NCBI GenBank assembly: GCA_045110475.1
Contig: JBGCGC010000040.1
Span: forward strand, 1 to 64,000
Length of the DNA: 64,000 nt
Source: Granulosicoccus sp045110475
Lineage (GTDB): Bacteria > Pseudomonadota > Gammaproteobacteria > Granulosicoccales > Granulosicoccaceae
Reading direction: 5' to 3'
Positions within the stretch are counted from its first letter, which is position 1; each line of letters starts with the position of its first letter. Positions 43,688 through 52,698 of the stretch are shown here, piece after piece. The translations under genes and the position numbers were made by a program. The notes below the pieces were generated by a model. That model saw nothing but the letters and a program-made list of their open reading frames with translations, did no database searches and was not told where the DNA came from.

Positions 43688-45682
43688 ATGACTGAATCCG
43701 TTTCTGCATACCGCTTTTGGCGACCTGGGCGAGGACATATCCTGCTGGGATGGGTTCTGGCGCTTCCATTTCTGGCCATCCAGCATACCGCTCACGGCGC
43801 GCAGCAGAGCGTTGAAAGTCAGCGAAAGCTCTTTGTCATGGCGCGAGAGCAGTTGGCAGCGGGTGATCTCAAGGATTTCGAGCAGACCGCAGGCAAACTC
43901 GCTGATTACCCGCTGCACGATTTTCTCATTTTTGAACAACTACAGAAATCCTGGTCGGACACTAAACCGTCTCGCAGTGCCGTAACGCAACTCAATGCGT
44001 TTGAACGGCGCACTGGTCATTCATCCATGACCGGCCGGCTTACGCGACACTTGCAGAAACGCCTGGCAGACACTGAGCAGTGGCGTCTGTTTCTTGGGGT
44101 CAGCAAGTCTCGACTGGCCGCTGAAATGCCGTGTACAACGCTGCGTGCGAGACATGAAACCGGTCAGCTCAATGGGTTTGACGATGCTGTGCTGGAGTTA
44201 TGGGTAAAGCCTGTCAGCTATCCCGCGATATGCTCAGGAGTCATGGAACAGATTGAAGCAAATGACACACCGCCGGTTGCATCCATCTGGGAGAGAATTT
44301 ACCAATCGATGGAGGCGAATAAACCCGAATACGCGACACCCATGCTGACGTATCTGGGCTCGTCAGATCGTCGACGCGCCAAGGCCTGGATTAAGGCGAG
44401 CAGCAATCCAAAATCGCTTCTGTTAAGTGGCAAGCTGAGTGAAAACAACGTGCTTAACCGTCGCATCATCGCCGATCTGGTCGTGGACTGGTCACGAGAG
44501 GACACTTTGTCAGCGGTTGCGCACTGGCTGAAAATCCGTGACGACTATACCTTTTACAAAGATGATCGTTACGACACGCATCGGGCGCTTGTCATGCGTG
44601 CAGCTTATCGGCGATTACCTGAAGCCCAAGGTTTTCTGGAAGCTACTAACGGTCGGGATGATGATCTGGAACTTGCCGAGTGGCGCGTAAGAACTGCCTT
44701 GCTCGCCGAAGACTGGAGCGCCGTATTGGCTAATATTGCCCGTCTGCCGGCGCAGGAGCAGGAAGAGGATCATTGGGCCTACTGGGTTGCGCGGGCGAGC
44801 GAAAAACTTGGACGTAAGGACGAGGCGCTTCGGATTTACAATGAGCTGGCCAGCTTGCAGTCATATTACGGTTTTCTATCCGCTGACAGGCTGGGTAAGG
44901 ACTACGCAATTTACGATGACCCAATCATACCTGCAGCCAGTGTGCTCGATAGTCTGCGCAACGATGATGCATTGTTAAGGGCGCGAGAATTCAATCAAGT
45001 CGGGCTGGAGCACGAGAGTAGACGCGAGTGGAATAACTGGCTTACCGGGCGAGAACCTCAGGAACTGGCGGTGTCCGCAGTATTGGCAAGTGAGTGGGGT
45101 TTATATGATCGCGCTATCTATTCGGCGGGGCGTAGCGGTGATGAAAGTCGGCGGGCTATATCCGTTCGATTTCCTGTGCTTTACCGCTCGGAAGTAGCCA
45201 AGGCCTCGTCCGAGCACCGAATAGAGCCTTCCTGGATTTTCGGGGTTATGCGTCGAGAGAGCGCTTACATCGCCGATGTTCGTTCCAGTGCCGGTGCCGT
45301 CGGACTGATGCAACTGATGCCGCGTACGGCCAGATACGTGGCCGATTTGCAAGGCAAGAAAAACTGGCGTGGAGACTTGACTGATGTGGCGACCAATATC
45401 GATTTTGGTGCCCACTATTTACGGTATGTCATGAACAGGTTTGATGATCATCAGGTTCTGGCGACCGCGAGTTACAACGCGGGTCCGCATCGCGTGGATA
45501 AATGGCTGAGAGAAAAAGAGATTGACGCCGATGTGTGGATCGATACGATTGTCTTTACTGAAACGCGCCGGTATGTCAGGGCGGTTTTGGCGTATACAGC
45601 CATCTATGAGTACCACCTTACCGGTAAATCGCAACCGCTCTCTCAAAAGCTCAAGACCGTACCGGCAGCACCAAGTGCCTGA
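43688..45682 (+). CDS. slt: Soluble lytic murein transglycosylase
   Basis: Periplasmic peptidoglycan-cleaving enzyme. Start at MTESVSAYRFW, an ATG 42 bases inside the longest frame; a hydrophobic segment ending HTAHGAQ acts as a signal. A long alpha-superhelical domain (about residues 50-490) precedes the catalytic domain, where Glu524 lies in MRRESAYIADVRSSAGAVG, followed by LMQLMPRTARYVA and SYNAGPHRVDKWL. All Slt70 catalytic motifs are present. 664 aa. Confidence 0.94.
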   Translation: MTESVSAYRFWRPGRGHILLGWVLALPFLAIQHTAHGAQQSVESQRKLFVMAREQLAAGDLKDFEQTAGKLADYPLHDFLIFEQLQKSWSDTKPSRSAVTQLNAFERRTGHSSMTGRLTRHLQKRLADTEQWRLFLGVSKSRLAAEMPCTTLRARHETGQLNGFDDAVLELWVKPVSYPAICSGVMEQIEANDTPPVASIWERIYQSMEANKPEYATPMLTYLGSSDRRRAKAWIKASSNPKSLLLSGKLSENNVLNRRIIADLVVDWSREDTLSAVAHWLKIRDDYTFYKDDRYDTHRALVMRAAYRRLPEAQGFLEATNGRDDDLELAEWRVRTALLAEDWSAVLANIARLPAQEQEEDHWAYWVARASEKLGRKDEALRIYNELASLQSYYGFLSADRLGKDYAIYDDPIIPAASVLDSLRNDDALLRAREFNQVGLEHESRREWNNWLTGREPQELAVSAVLASEWGLYDRAIYSAGRSGDESRRAISVRFPVLYRSEVAKASSEHRIEPSWIFGVMRRESAYIADVRSSAGAVGLMQLMPRTARYVADLQGKKNWRGDLTDVATNIDFGAHYLRYVMNRFDDHQVLATASYNAGPHRVDKWLREKEIDADVWIDTIVFTETRRYVRAVLAYTAIYEYHLTGKSQPLSQKLKTVPAAPSA

Positions 45683-45729
45683 AATGCCTCGCGTACGTTA
45701 TTCTATAGTCAGGCTTCGTATCACCGGAC

Positions 45730-46053
45730 GTGTTTGTGACCACCGCAGAACAGATTAATGACCTTGTCGTAGAGCAGCTCAAGCCGCTAAGGCTGGATGT
45801 CGTCAACGAAAGCCATATGCACAATGTGCCGCCAGATTCCGAAACCCACTTCAAACTGGTTATCGTCAGTGACGCGTTCGCGGACAAGAATCTGGTCGCT
45901 CGGCACCGTTCAGTCAACAAGCTGCTGGCAAGCCAGCTCAGCGGTGGCGTGCATGCCCTGAGTATGCACACCTACACCCCTAAAGAATGGAAAGAGCGGG
46001 GAGGAGAGGTGCCACAATCACCGCCCTGTATGGGCGGCAAAGCGCGCGAGTAG
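45730..46053 (+). CDS. bolA: BolA family protein
   Basis: Small BolA/IbaG-type protein that pairs with monothiol glutaredoxins and affects morphology and stress response. The BolA fold motif reads VVNESHMHNVPPDSETHFKLVIVS and ends with LVARHRSVNKLL and HALSMHTYTPKEW. GTG start; an alternative GTG two codons later fits equally. 107 aa with a family-typical SPPCMGG tail. A short hairpin (CCGCCC/GGGCGG, 46021-46037) is embedded in the last codons. Confidence 0.93.
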   Translation: MFVTTAEQINDLVVEQLKPLRLDVVNESHMHNVPPDSETHFKLVIVSDAFADKNLVARHRSVNKLLASQLSGGVHALSMHTYTPKEWKERGGEVPQSPPCMGGKARE

Positions 46054-46156
46054 AGGGGCTTGTTCTCTGGCAGGTACATAACGTGAGAGCCCGCGTAGCC
46101 CACTAGCCTGCGCGGCAGAAAATCCCTGCTGTGAACAGCCTCACTTCGGCCCGTTT

Positions 46157-46207
46157 TATCGCTCATTTTCGTTACTTAGGCCCACTAAGCGCCTCAAATG
46201 AGCGATA
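46157..46207. repeat. 12-base-pair inverted repeat with nested palindrome
   Basis: TATCGCTCATTT (46157-46168) and AAATGAGCGATA (46196-46207) are exact reverse complements; inside is CTTAG..CTAAG. No T-run follows. It lies in the 247-base gap between bolA and the lipoprotein hydrolase and looks like a dispersed-repeat or mobile palindrome rather than a terminator. The rest of the gap has no supported gene. Confidence 0.55.
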
Positions 46208-46300
46208 GAACTTACTCGAATTGGGACTGCTCTCGCGACGTTATTTTCTACCGCGCAAACTCGGAGCGTACCGCTCTTCCGCAGGTTGCGCCATAACCGG

Positions 46301-47740
46301 ATGTCTGCTTTGAACAAACTACTCGTAATTGGCTTATCTGCCTTTCTCGCTACTGCCTGCAGCACTGCGCAGCTCAGTCCCTGGCACACGGTTTCGCTGG
46401 AGTCGGATTTTACCGCCGTCCACGAGCGGGAGTTTCAATCGCTTGACGATTATCTCCAGCTTGAAGAGAGCCTGTTTGAGGAGTTGTCGACCAAGGTACA
46501 CGCGCTCGTTAGTACTGGTGAGGACATGGGGATGTCCCGCTTCAGTGACGGAAGCATGTCCGATCCACTGAGTCGCCAACCCAACTGGAATAGAACGTTC
46601 GAACTGGTACCCGAGACACCACGTGGTGGCGTGCTGATGTTGCATGGCCTCACCGACTCACCCTATTCCTTTCGGTCACTGGGGCAAACACTGGTACGCG
46701 AAGGCTATCACGTTGTCGGTTTGCGACTGCCCGGCCACGGTACCGCACCCTCGGGCCTCAACGCGCTTCGGTGGCAAGATGCCGCAGCGGCCTCAAGGCT
46801 TGCCTTGCGGCATCTTAAGAACGAGCTTGGTGACAAGCCAGTGCACCTGTTCGGATATTCCTTCGGTGCGCCGTTGGCAATTAACGCGGCTTTGGATGCG
46901 ATGGAGGACGACGACTTGCCAATGCCAGCCAGTCTGGTATTGCTGTCGCCGGCAATTGGTGTTACCGGTGCTGCAAGGTTCGCTGGAGCAGTTGACTCTG
47001 TGCTTTCTATTCCGGGTTTGCGGGCACGTCGTTGGAATAGGGTCATCCCCGAATTTGATCCCTACAAGTACAACTCGTTTACATTCAATGCGGGCTCGCA
47101 GGTGCACAAGCTAACCCGGCATCTGGCGCGGCGCATCGAGAAGCGACGCAAACTGGATCCTGACAACGTCCTGCCACCCGTGCTGGTGTTCAGCTCTACC
47201 GTGGATGCCACGGTATCCACTCAATCATTGATTGACCGTCTTTTGCTGATGGTCTCCGCCGGTGAGCGCTCGGTCGGTAAACACGAATTCGTGTTGTTTG
47301 ATATCAATCGCGTTGCAGCAACATCAGAGCTGCTGATTTCTAACCCGGGGCCCTTCACAGCACAAACCATGGCGCGAGCTGATCTGCCCTTCACCTTGTC
47401 GTTGGTGACAAACACCCAGCCGGATTCTCCAGCGGTTGAGGTCCGTCGCAAACCGCCAAATACCGCAGAGGTTGTTGAAACCACACCGTTGAATCTTTCC
47501 TGGCCCGATGGTGTGTTCTCCTTGTCGCACGTAGCATTGCCGATACCAATAGATGATCCGCTATACGGACAAACAAAACCGGACAACAGTGATGAGCTGT
47601 TTTTGGGAACGTCGGATTTTACCGGAGAGACAGGAATGCTGGTGTTTCCTGCAAGCTGGCTTATGCGACTACGCTACAACCCGTTCTACAGTTATATGGA
47701 GGAGCGATCTATCAGCTGGCTGAGGCAAAGCTCCCGTTGA
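46301..47740 (+). CDS. Lipoprotein alpha/beta hydrolase (esterase/lysophospholipase-like)
   Basis: Envelope lipoprotein with a serine-hydrolase domain. Start ATG gives SALNKLLVIGLSAFLATAC, a signal with lipobox ATAC near residue 20. The hydrolase domain begins around 110 with GVLMLHGLTDSPYSFRSLG, followed by GLRLPGHGTAPSG and the nucleophile elbow LFGYSFGAP with Ser near 187. The later Asp/His are harder to place (STVDATVS, LSHVALP). About 479 aa, well above the single-domain size, so extra loops or a cap are present. Convergent with the AsmA-like gene. Confidence 0.85.
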   Translation: MSALNKLLVIGLSAFLATACSTAQLSPWHTVSLESDFTAVHEREFQSLDDYLQLEESLFEELSTKVHALVSTGEDMGMSRFSDGSMSDPLSRQPNWNRTFELVPETPRGGVLMLHGLTDSPYSFRSLGQTLVREGYHVVGLRLPGHGTAPSGLNALRWQDAAAASRLALRHLKNELGDKPVHLFGYSFGAPLAINAALDAMEDDDLPMPASLVLLSPAIGVTGAARFAGAVDSVLSIPGLRARRWNRVIPEFDPYKYNSFTFNAGSQVHKLTRHLARRIEKRRKLDPDNVLPPVLVFSSTVDATVSTQSLIDRLLLMVSAGERSVGKHEFVLFDINRVAATSELLISNPGPFTAQTMARADLPFTLSLVTNTQPDSPAVEVRRKPPNTAEVVETTPLNLSWPDGVFSLSHVALPIPIDDPLYGQTKPDNSDELFLGTSDFTGETGMLVFPASWLMRLRYNPFYSYMEERSISWLRQSSR

Positions 47741-47852
47741 TTGGTATTGTTCGTTGGCATTCGATCAGTTCAGGCGTTGATGTGCGTTGGTATACGCACT
47801 ATTTGTATACACACGATTTTTATAAGCACTCGACGTTTGGTTTGAGTGTTGC

Positions 47853-50800
47853 CTAATTTCCCAGAGCCTGTGCACAAACATCAGACATTGCTGCATGCTT
47901 GTTGTACAAGCCTTCGGCAAGTAGAGTAACGCCTCCACTGGCGACAGCGGCCGCTATTGATGCACCGAATTGCAATAGCCCGAGCTCGCTTAAGGTTAAG
48001 CTGGGCGATCCCAAAGGGCCTGTCAGTCGGACCAGCCCCGCAAGCCTGTTCAGACTGATTCCAAGCCCGGTTTTTGGCTTGGAATTAAACATGAGTTCCA
48101 GAGTCTCATTCTGAAAATCTATTTGTCCTTCACCGACCACAGAATAATCGCTAGCTTCGGTTGCGAAACCGAAAGGCGTTTCAAGCACACCATCTTTCAG
48201 CTCAAATAAAAGCGCTGAACACAGTAACTGTGTTCCCATCATTTCCTGATCTGCGAACGGGTTTATCGCATCAACCAGTTGATTGATGAGGTCGGAAGAG
48301 AAGATCGACAGAACGTTCTCATTGAACAGAAGGTCTTCTACATAGAATCCTCCTTGCCCTGTGGCATCGCCCAGTATGTCCGCCAGAGACTCTCCTTGTG
48401 CGGCAATATTGAGTTTGGCCCATGTTCCACCCGTGCTTTCGAGTAGTTCGGTACTGTCCAGTACCATGGCTCTGGCAAGATTGAATTCGTTAAGAGAAAG
48501 ATCAATATCGAAGGTGGCCGGTTTTTTATCTGCGTCAATAACCAGTTCCAGATCGACGTCTCCCTCATTGACGGTGCCTGAGAACGGTTCGATAGTCAGA
48601 ACACCCTCTTGCACTACCATATCAAGCTGGGCGTCAGTAATATCCAGCAGGTGGGTGGTGAGATTCAGAATTCGCAGATCGACATCCATGTTGTTGTTTC
48701 GCACGATATCCAAAGGTATTGGCTGATCAGACAAGAGCCGGGTGTTCTGCGCAGGCTGCTTAGAAGCCTTGTTGTCTTCGGCAGATGTTGCCAAGTCTTG
48801 CTGATTATCAATCGGTTGAGAAAACAGGGTTTTTGTATTGACGTCTCTTACGACGATGTCACCTTTGAACTCTGTTTTTTTTGTATCATCAAAAACGTCA
48901 AGCATGTCAAGGTTGCCACTAAGCAGATTGCCGTTGATGTCAATTTCCGTACGGTCAAAGCCAAGATTTTGTCCGTCAATGTTTACCGTGGTGGCAATCT
49001 TTGCTGGTGCTTGTGCCAATCCATCAAACCCCAGTTCGGTGGCCACTACCGCAGCATTTTCACTGTGCAAGGCAACATCAAATTCAAGCGTGTCCAAATC
49101 CGTCAGATCATCCAGCTGACCAGTCAGCGTACCGGTAAGACTACTGTCACTTAAAACGGCGCTTATGTCTTCCAGTACAAAATCCTTACCCAGCCCCTTG
49201 AGTCGTGCGGTGGTCTGTAGTGGACCAAGATCGGGTAGTATCTTGCTGGATAACGCATTCAATTCAGTTAGCGAATCCACGCGTGAGGAAAGTTGTAAAT
49301 CGACGCCGATGTCAGGTTTGATAAATGACTCCACAGCGCCTTTACCCACGACAGTGACGCCATCGAGCGTTGTTGTTACTGTCAGTTGTCGCGCTGACAG
49401 GTCCAGTGCATCTGCGCTGATCAGATTAGTGCTTGCAACAACACGATCAACATCGGGTAACTCGAATCCTGTAAACAGATCCAATGCCGAAAAATCGGGT
49501 AACTCGGCGTCAGCACGGAGTCGAACCTTATCGAAGTGAATCAGATCACCGATATCACCTGTCACGACAGCGACACCATATCGGCTCTTGTGACGCGTAT
49601 TGGCATCTTTCAGAAACAGTTTTCCATTTTTCCAGCCGACCACGCCTGTGCCTGTCATCGGGCCGATATCGGGTAGTGGGTTTCGGGTAAACGCCGACAC
49701 CTCACGGAGTGTGTCAAGACTTACATCAACGTCCAGATGCATGTCTTCAAACGGTTTCAGGCTTTTGATCGATCCTTTGGCAGAGGCTTTTGATTGACCA
49801 TCCAGTGTTGCATCCAGATTATTCAGGGAATAGAGGCCGCTTTCACCCTGAAGCTCGGCGCTGGCGGTGATGGGCCCCCATTCCGGCGGCATGCTTGTGC
49901 CGAACAAATGCGTGACAATCGAAAGATCAGGCAGTGCAAGCTCTACCGACAAATCAGTGCGGGCTGTTTTCAAAATATCTGTAGTTGTGCCGCTGAGCGT
50001 CGCGTTGACGAACTCGGAGGTAAAATCACCGTTTTGCAACACCACGTCATATTTCTTGTTTTCGCCCGTTAACGTCGCATCAGCATTTAACTGGCCGGGT
50101 AATCGTTTTTCTATATTGAACATGGACAAAATTGCATCGACATCAGGTACGTCCAGTGACACGCTGGCTGAGCCTTTGCTGGTGGAAGGTACATCGCTAA
50201 ACTGGCCTTGCACATCAAGCTGTAGTCGCGGGTCGTTAATGCTGAGGTGAAGATCCGGTATCTGAATTTCAGATGAGGCAATCATGCCTGGACTGGCCGA
50301 AACGGTGGCGCTTAGCTTGACTGGCCCAAGCTCCGGAAGCGGCTGGTTTAACAGGTTTCCCAGTTGCGCCAACGAGTTTATATCCAGTGACACATCGCTA
50401 TCGATTGTCAGCGTGTTCCCTTCATCGTTTATCCGACCGTTTGCCGCTACCTGTATGTCGCCAGCCGTCATCTCCAGCGAGTAGGGCAATTGCAGCAGGT
50501 CTGATACCGACGGGATGCCAGGCTTGTCGGCTTGTAGAGTCAGAGCGGCTGCCAGAGGCACAGAGTTGATTTCACCGCTAGCCGTCAGTTGAGGTGCAGC
50601 GTTTGTTGCATCGTTGCTTAATGTCACCTCACTGAGCATCAGGCGTTGATGGTCAGGCGATTGTCTGTTCACGTACGTGACAACTGTGTCGCGGGCATTG
50701 ACGTTAGCCATGGTGAGCCTTTTCAACGGCGGAATGGTCATTGGCCTTGACGAAAGTTGCCAGTTGTTTGCGCCGTTGTTTGCTATTTCAAGATGTGTTT

Positions 50801-51152
50801 CAGCTCCAATGGAGGAAAAATCGTGGACAAGAAGCTGTCCCCTGAGCAGCTCGGAGAGTTGTATTTGCACGGAAAGGCGATCTGCAGAAAACAGGGAGTC
50901 TTCACTAGCCCAATCGGCGTTTTCAAAGGCAAGGTCTGTGATAGTCAGTCGAGGCTGCAGACTTCGTTCCAGATCCAGTGAGCCGATATGCAACTCGCGA
51001 TCGGTCAAAAAATGGGTGACACTTATGGCTAGTGATTTTACAAGCAGCTCTGGAAAGGCTATAACAAGAATACAGATCAGCGCCATTGTCGAGGCGATTC
51101 CGATCAGACATCTGCGCAGGATTTTCACGGTTTTCTCGACATGTTCATACAA
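47853..51152 (-). CDS. AsmA-family envelope protein
   Basis: Very large inner-membrane-anchored periplasmic protein. One N-terminal helix (about residues 13-35) is followed by about 1,050 residues of beta-rich repeats with many S/T/D-rich strands, e.g. LHISDP-, DLPDFSALDLFTG-, repeated PDIG/LPDLGP motifs, ending in the AsmA C-terminal region GQGGFYVEDLLFNENV and MFNSKPKTGLGISLNRLAG. Such proteins, like TamB/YhdP/AsmA, are now thought to bridge phospholipids between membranes. TTG start (1099 aa); other starts are possible. Two lipoprotein esterases flank it. Confidence 0.85.
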   Translation of the reverse strand: MYEHVEKTVKILRRCLIGIASTMALICILVIAFPELLVKSLAISVTHFLTDRELHIGSLDLERSLQPRLTITDLAFENADWASEDSLFSADRLSVQIQLSELLRGQLLVHDFSSIGAETHLEIANNGANNWQLSSRPMTIPPLKRLTMANVNARDTVVTYVNRQSPDHQRLMLSEVTLSNDATNAAPQLTASGEINSVPLAAALTLQADKPGIPSVSDLLQLPYSLEMTAGDIQVAANGRINDEGNTLTIDSDVSLDINSLAQLGNLLNQPLPELGPVKLSATVSASPGMIASSEIQIPDLHLSINDPRLQLDVQGQFSDVPSTSKGSASVSLDVPDVDAILSMFNIEKRLPGQLNADATLTGENKKYDVVLQNGDFTSEFVNATLSGTTTDILKTARTDLSVELALPDLSIVTHLFGTSMPPEWGPITASAELQGESGLYSLNNLDATLDGQSKASAKGSIKSLKPFEDMHLDVDVSLDTLREVSAFTRNPLPDIGPMTGTGVVGWKNGKLFLKDANTRHKSRYGVAVVTGDIGDLIHFDKVRLRADAELPDFSALDLFTGFELPDVDRVVASTNLISADALDLSARQLTVTTTLDGVTVVGKGAVESFIKPDIGVDLQLSSRVDSLTELNALSSKILPDLGPLQTTARLKGLGKDFVLEDISAVLSDSSLTGTLTGQLDDLTDLDTLEFDVALHSENAAVVATELGFDGLAQAPAKIATTVNIDGQNLGFDRTEIDINGNLLSGNLDMLDVFDDTKKTEFKGDIVVRDVNTKTLFSQPIDNQQDLATSAEDNKASKQPAQNTRLLSDQPIPLDIVRNNNMDVDLRILNLTTHLLDITDAQLDMVVQEGVLTIEPFSGTVNEGDVDLELVIDADKKPATFDIDLSLNEFNLARAMVLDSTELLESTGGTWAKLNIAAQGESLADILGDATGQGGFYVEDLLFNENVLSIFSSDLINQLVDAINPFADQEMMGTQLLCSALLFELKDGVLETPFGFATEASDYSVVGEGQIDFQNETLELMFNSKPKTGLGISLNRLAGLVRLTGPLGSPSLTLSELGLLQFGASIAAAVASGGVTLLAEGLYNKHAAMSDVCAQALGN

Positions 51153-51200
51153 TCAGCATGCGTCTGGAAGGGGAGAGCTGTGAAGTGCGTCAGGGTCCGT

Positions 51201-52025
51201 TCAGGGCCAAACATCGCCATTAGCACCACAGATAAAGTACTGAGAATCCGGGGACGAAAAAGTTCCGGTGGACAGATAGGCAAGTACTTCGGAAATCACT
51301 CTCGCATCCTTCATAATGAATGGGTGGGCAATTGGAAAAAGCAGGTGTGCACACATACCGTCGAGTTTCGTGCTTTGCACGGATACTTTGCCATCATCCG
51401 GGTTGGGTAGTGAGAGCGAGAGAATCAGGTTGATGGTGGATGTGCCAGCGATGATGGCTGTGTCAACGGCTATAGGTCCCAGATTACTCGGTACGCTATT
51501 TTCATCGGTGCCCAGCTGAGCACCTGCGGGGCCGAATATCAGTGAAAATCCGGGCGCATTGCGATACGTGTCAGTGATCTCGCTGCCCTGATTGGGTGGC
51601 GCCAACATTACAATTCGTCCCACGTCAGGTATGTCGCTGTCTTCCAGATATTGTCGGATGAGAATTCCGCCAAGTGAATGAGTAACGAAGTGAATACGTT
51701 CTGCGCCTTGTTCCCGGCATGCCTTGACAGCCGTGGGAATGACTGACGTACTGAGGTCCTGAATAGGCAGGTGCCTGGAAGGATAGTTTTGGTTAACCAC
51801 ACGATAACCATGCCGTAACAGGGCAACCTGCATCGGTTTCATCGACGATCTGTCTCTGGCGAGACCGTGCAGCAGTACCGCACATTCCCCGGGTGGCGCC
51901 CTGTTGGCCACCAGCTTGTCAACGTCCAGTGGTATGGCACAGGAACCTACCGCTAAGGCGCTTAAAATAAGCCAGCATTGGCGAAACACTGGACACCACA
52001 ACGCCTTGAGGTGAAGAAAAGTCAT
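51201..52025 (-). CDS. Lipoprotein lipase/esterase, alpha/beta hydrolase
   Basis: Envelope serine hydrolase. Start ATG gives TFLHLKALWCPVF; the hydrophobic segment ends in the lipobox AVGSC near residue 31. The nucleophile elbow is VTHSLGGILIRQYL with Ser near 116; VLLHGLARDRSSM is the oxyanion strand, and APPNQGSE is typical of PGAP1-like/LipA esterases. 274 aa. Second lipoprotein esterase bordering the AsmA gene. Confidence 0.85.
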   Translation of the reverse strand: MTFLHLKALWCPVFRQCWLILSALAVGSCAIPLDVDKLVANRAPPGECAVLLHGLARDRSSMKPMQVALLRHGYRVVNQNYPSRHLPIQDLSTSVIPTAVKACREQGAERIHFVTHSLGGILIRQYLEDSDIPDVGRIVMLAPPNQGSEITDTYRNAPGFSLIFGPAGAQLGTDENSVPSNLGPIAVDTAIIAGTSTINLILSLSLPNPDDGKVSVQSTKLDGMCAHLLFPIAHPFIMKDARVISEVLAYLSTGTFSSPDSQYFICGANGDVWP

Positions 52026-52286
52026 GATAGACAAGTGATTTTCAAGAGTCAGAAGTGGTCTGATTGACAGCTTTTCGGATCGTGGGCATCGGCGATATTG
52101 TGAAGCAGGCGCTGAATTCTAGCTGTGGATGACGGAGGGCATAAAGATTAGGTACGACGTGATCTCAATTGTGGACAATATTGCGTGCATCAAGTTTCAG
52201 TGTTTTAACCTCAGGCAGACACAAACTCCGCAGATTTTTTTGGCGAATGCGTCTAATCTAATCGTTTGCTTGTGGAGGATAGAGCG

Positions 52287-52655
52287 TTGAGAAATACAGT
52301 ACACAGTGCGTCTGGCGTGGTGTTGGCATGCGTCATGGCATTGTTAGCCGGATGTGCAGCCAACGGTCCGTTTGTCATTACCGACGGTGAAGACCCGGTG
52401 GCAGAGAAAGAACACAGAGTAAATGTTCTGACAGCTACCTCTGACAGTAAGCCACTATCGTCAAAGGTGCGCGAGGCGCTGCGCAACAACGGTCAGACCG
52501 TAACGGCCAGAATACGGGTCAGTCAAGACAGTGAAGATACCGTAAAGCTGACGGGTGCCGTCAACGACGCTGGTGTCGTGCATGAGGCTGAGCGCGTGGC
52601 TTATGGAGTTGCAGGTGTGCGTTTTGTAGTAAACAATCTCTATATCCGCAATTGA
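52287..52655 (+). CDS. BON-domain lipoprotein
   Basis: Small outer-membrane or periplasmic lipoprotein. TTG start with GGAGG 8 bases upstream gives a signal ending in LLAGC near residue 23. The remainder has the BON-like pattern KVREALRNNGQTVTARI, TVKLTGAVNDAGVVHEAERVAYGVAGVRFVVNNL, split here around its conserved glycine turn, found in OsmY-type proteins. 122 aa. A role in envelope stability or phospholipid binding is suggested by the family. Confidence 0.83.
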   Translation: MRNTVHSASGVVLACVMALLAGCAANGPFVITDGEDPVAEKEHRVNVLTATSDSKPLSSKVREALRNNGQTVTARIRVSQDSEDTVKLTGAVNDAGVVHEAERVAYGVAGVRFVVNNLYIRN

Positions 52656-52698
52656 GCGTAACGGTACTGCCTTGAGCGCTGGATTTTGCTATCCATTA

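Noticed and set aside
46156..46389. 77-codon minus-strand frame across the bolA-hydrolase gap
   Set aside because: It is created by the inverted repeat and runs antisense into the lipoprotein hydrolase; no family similarity.
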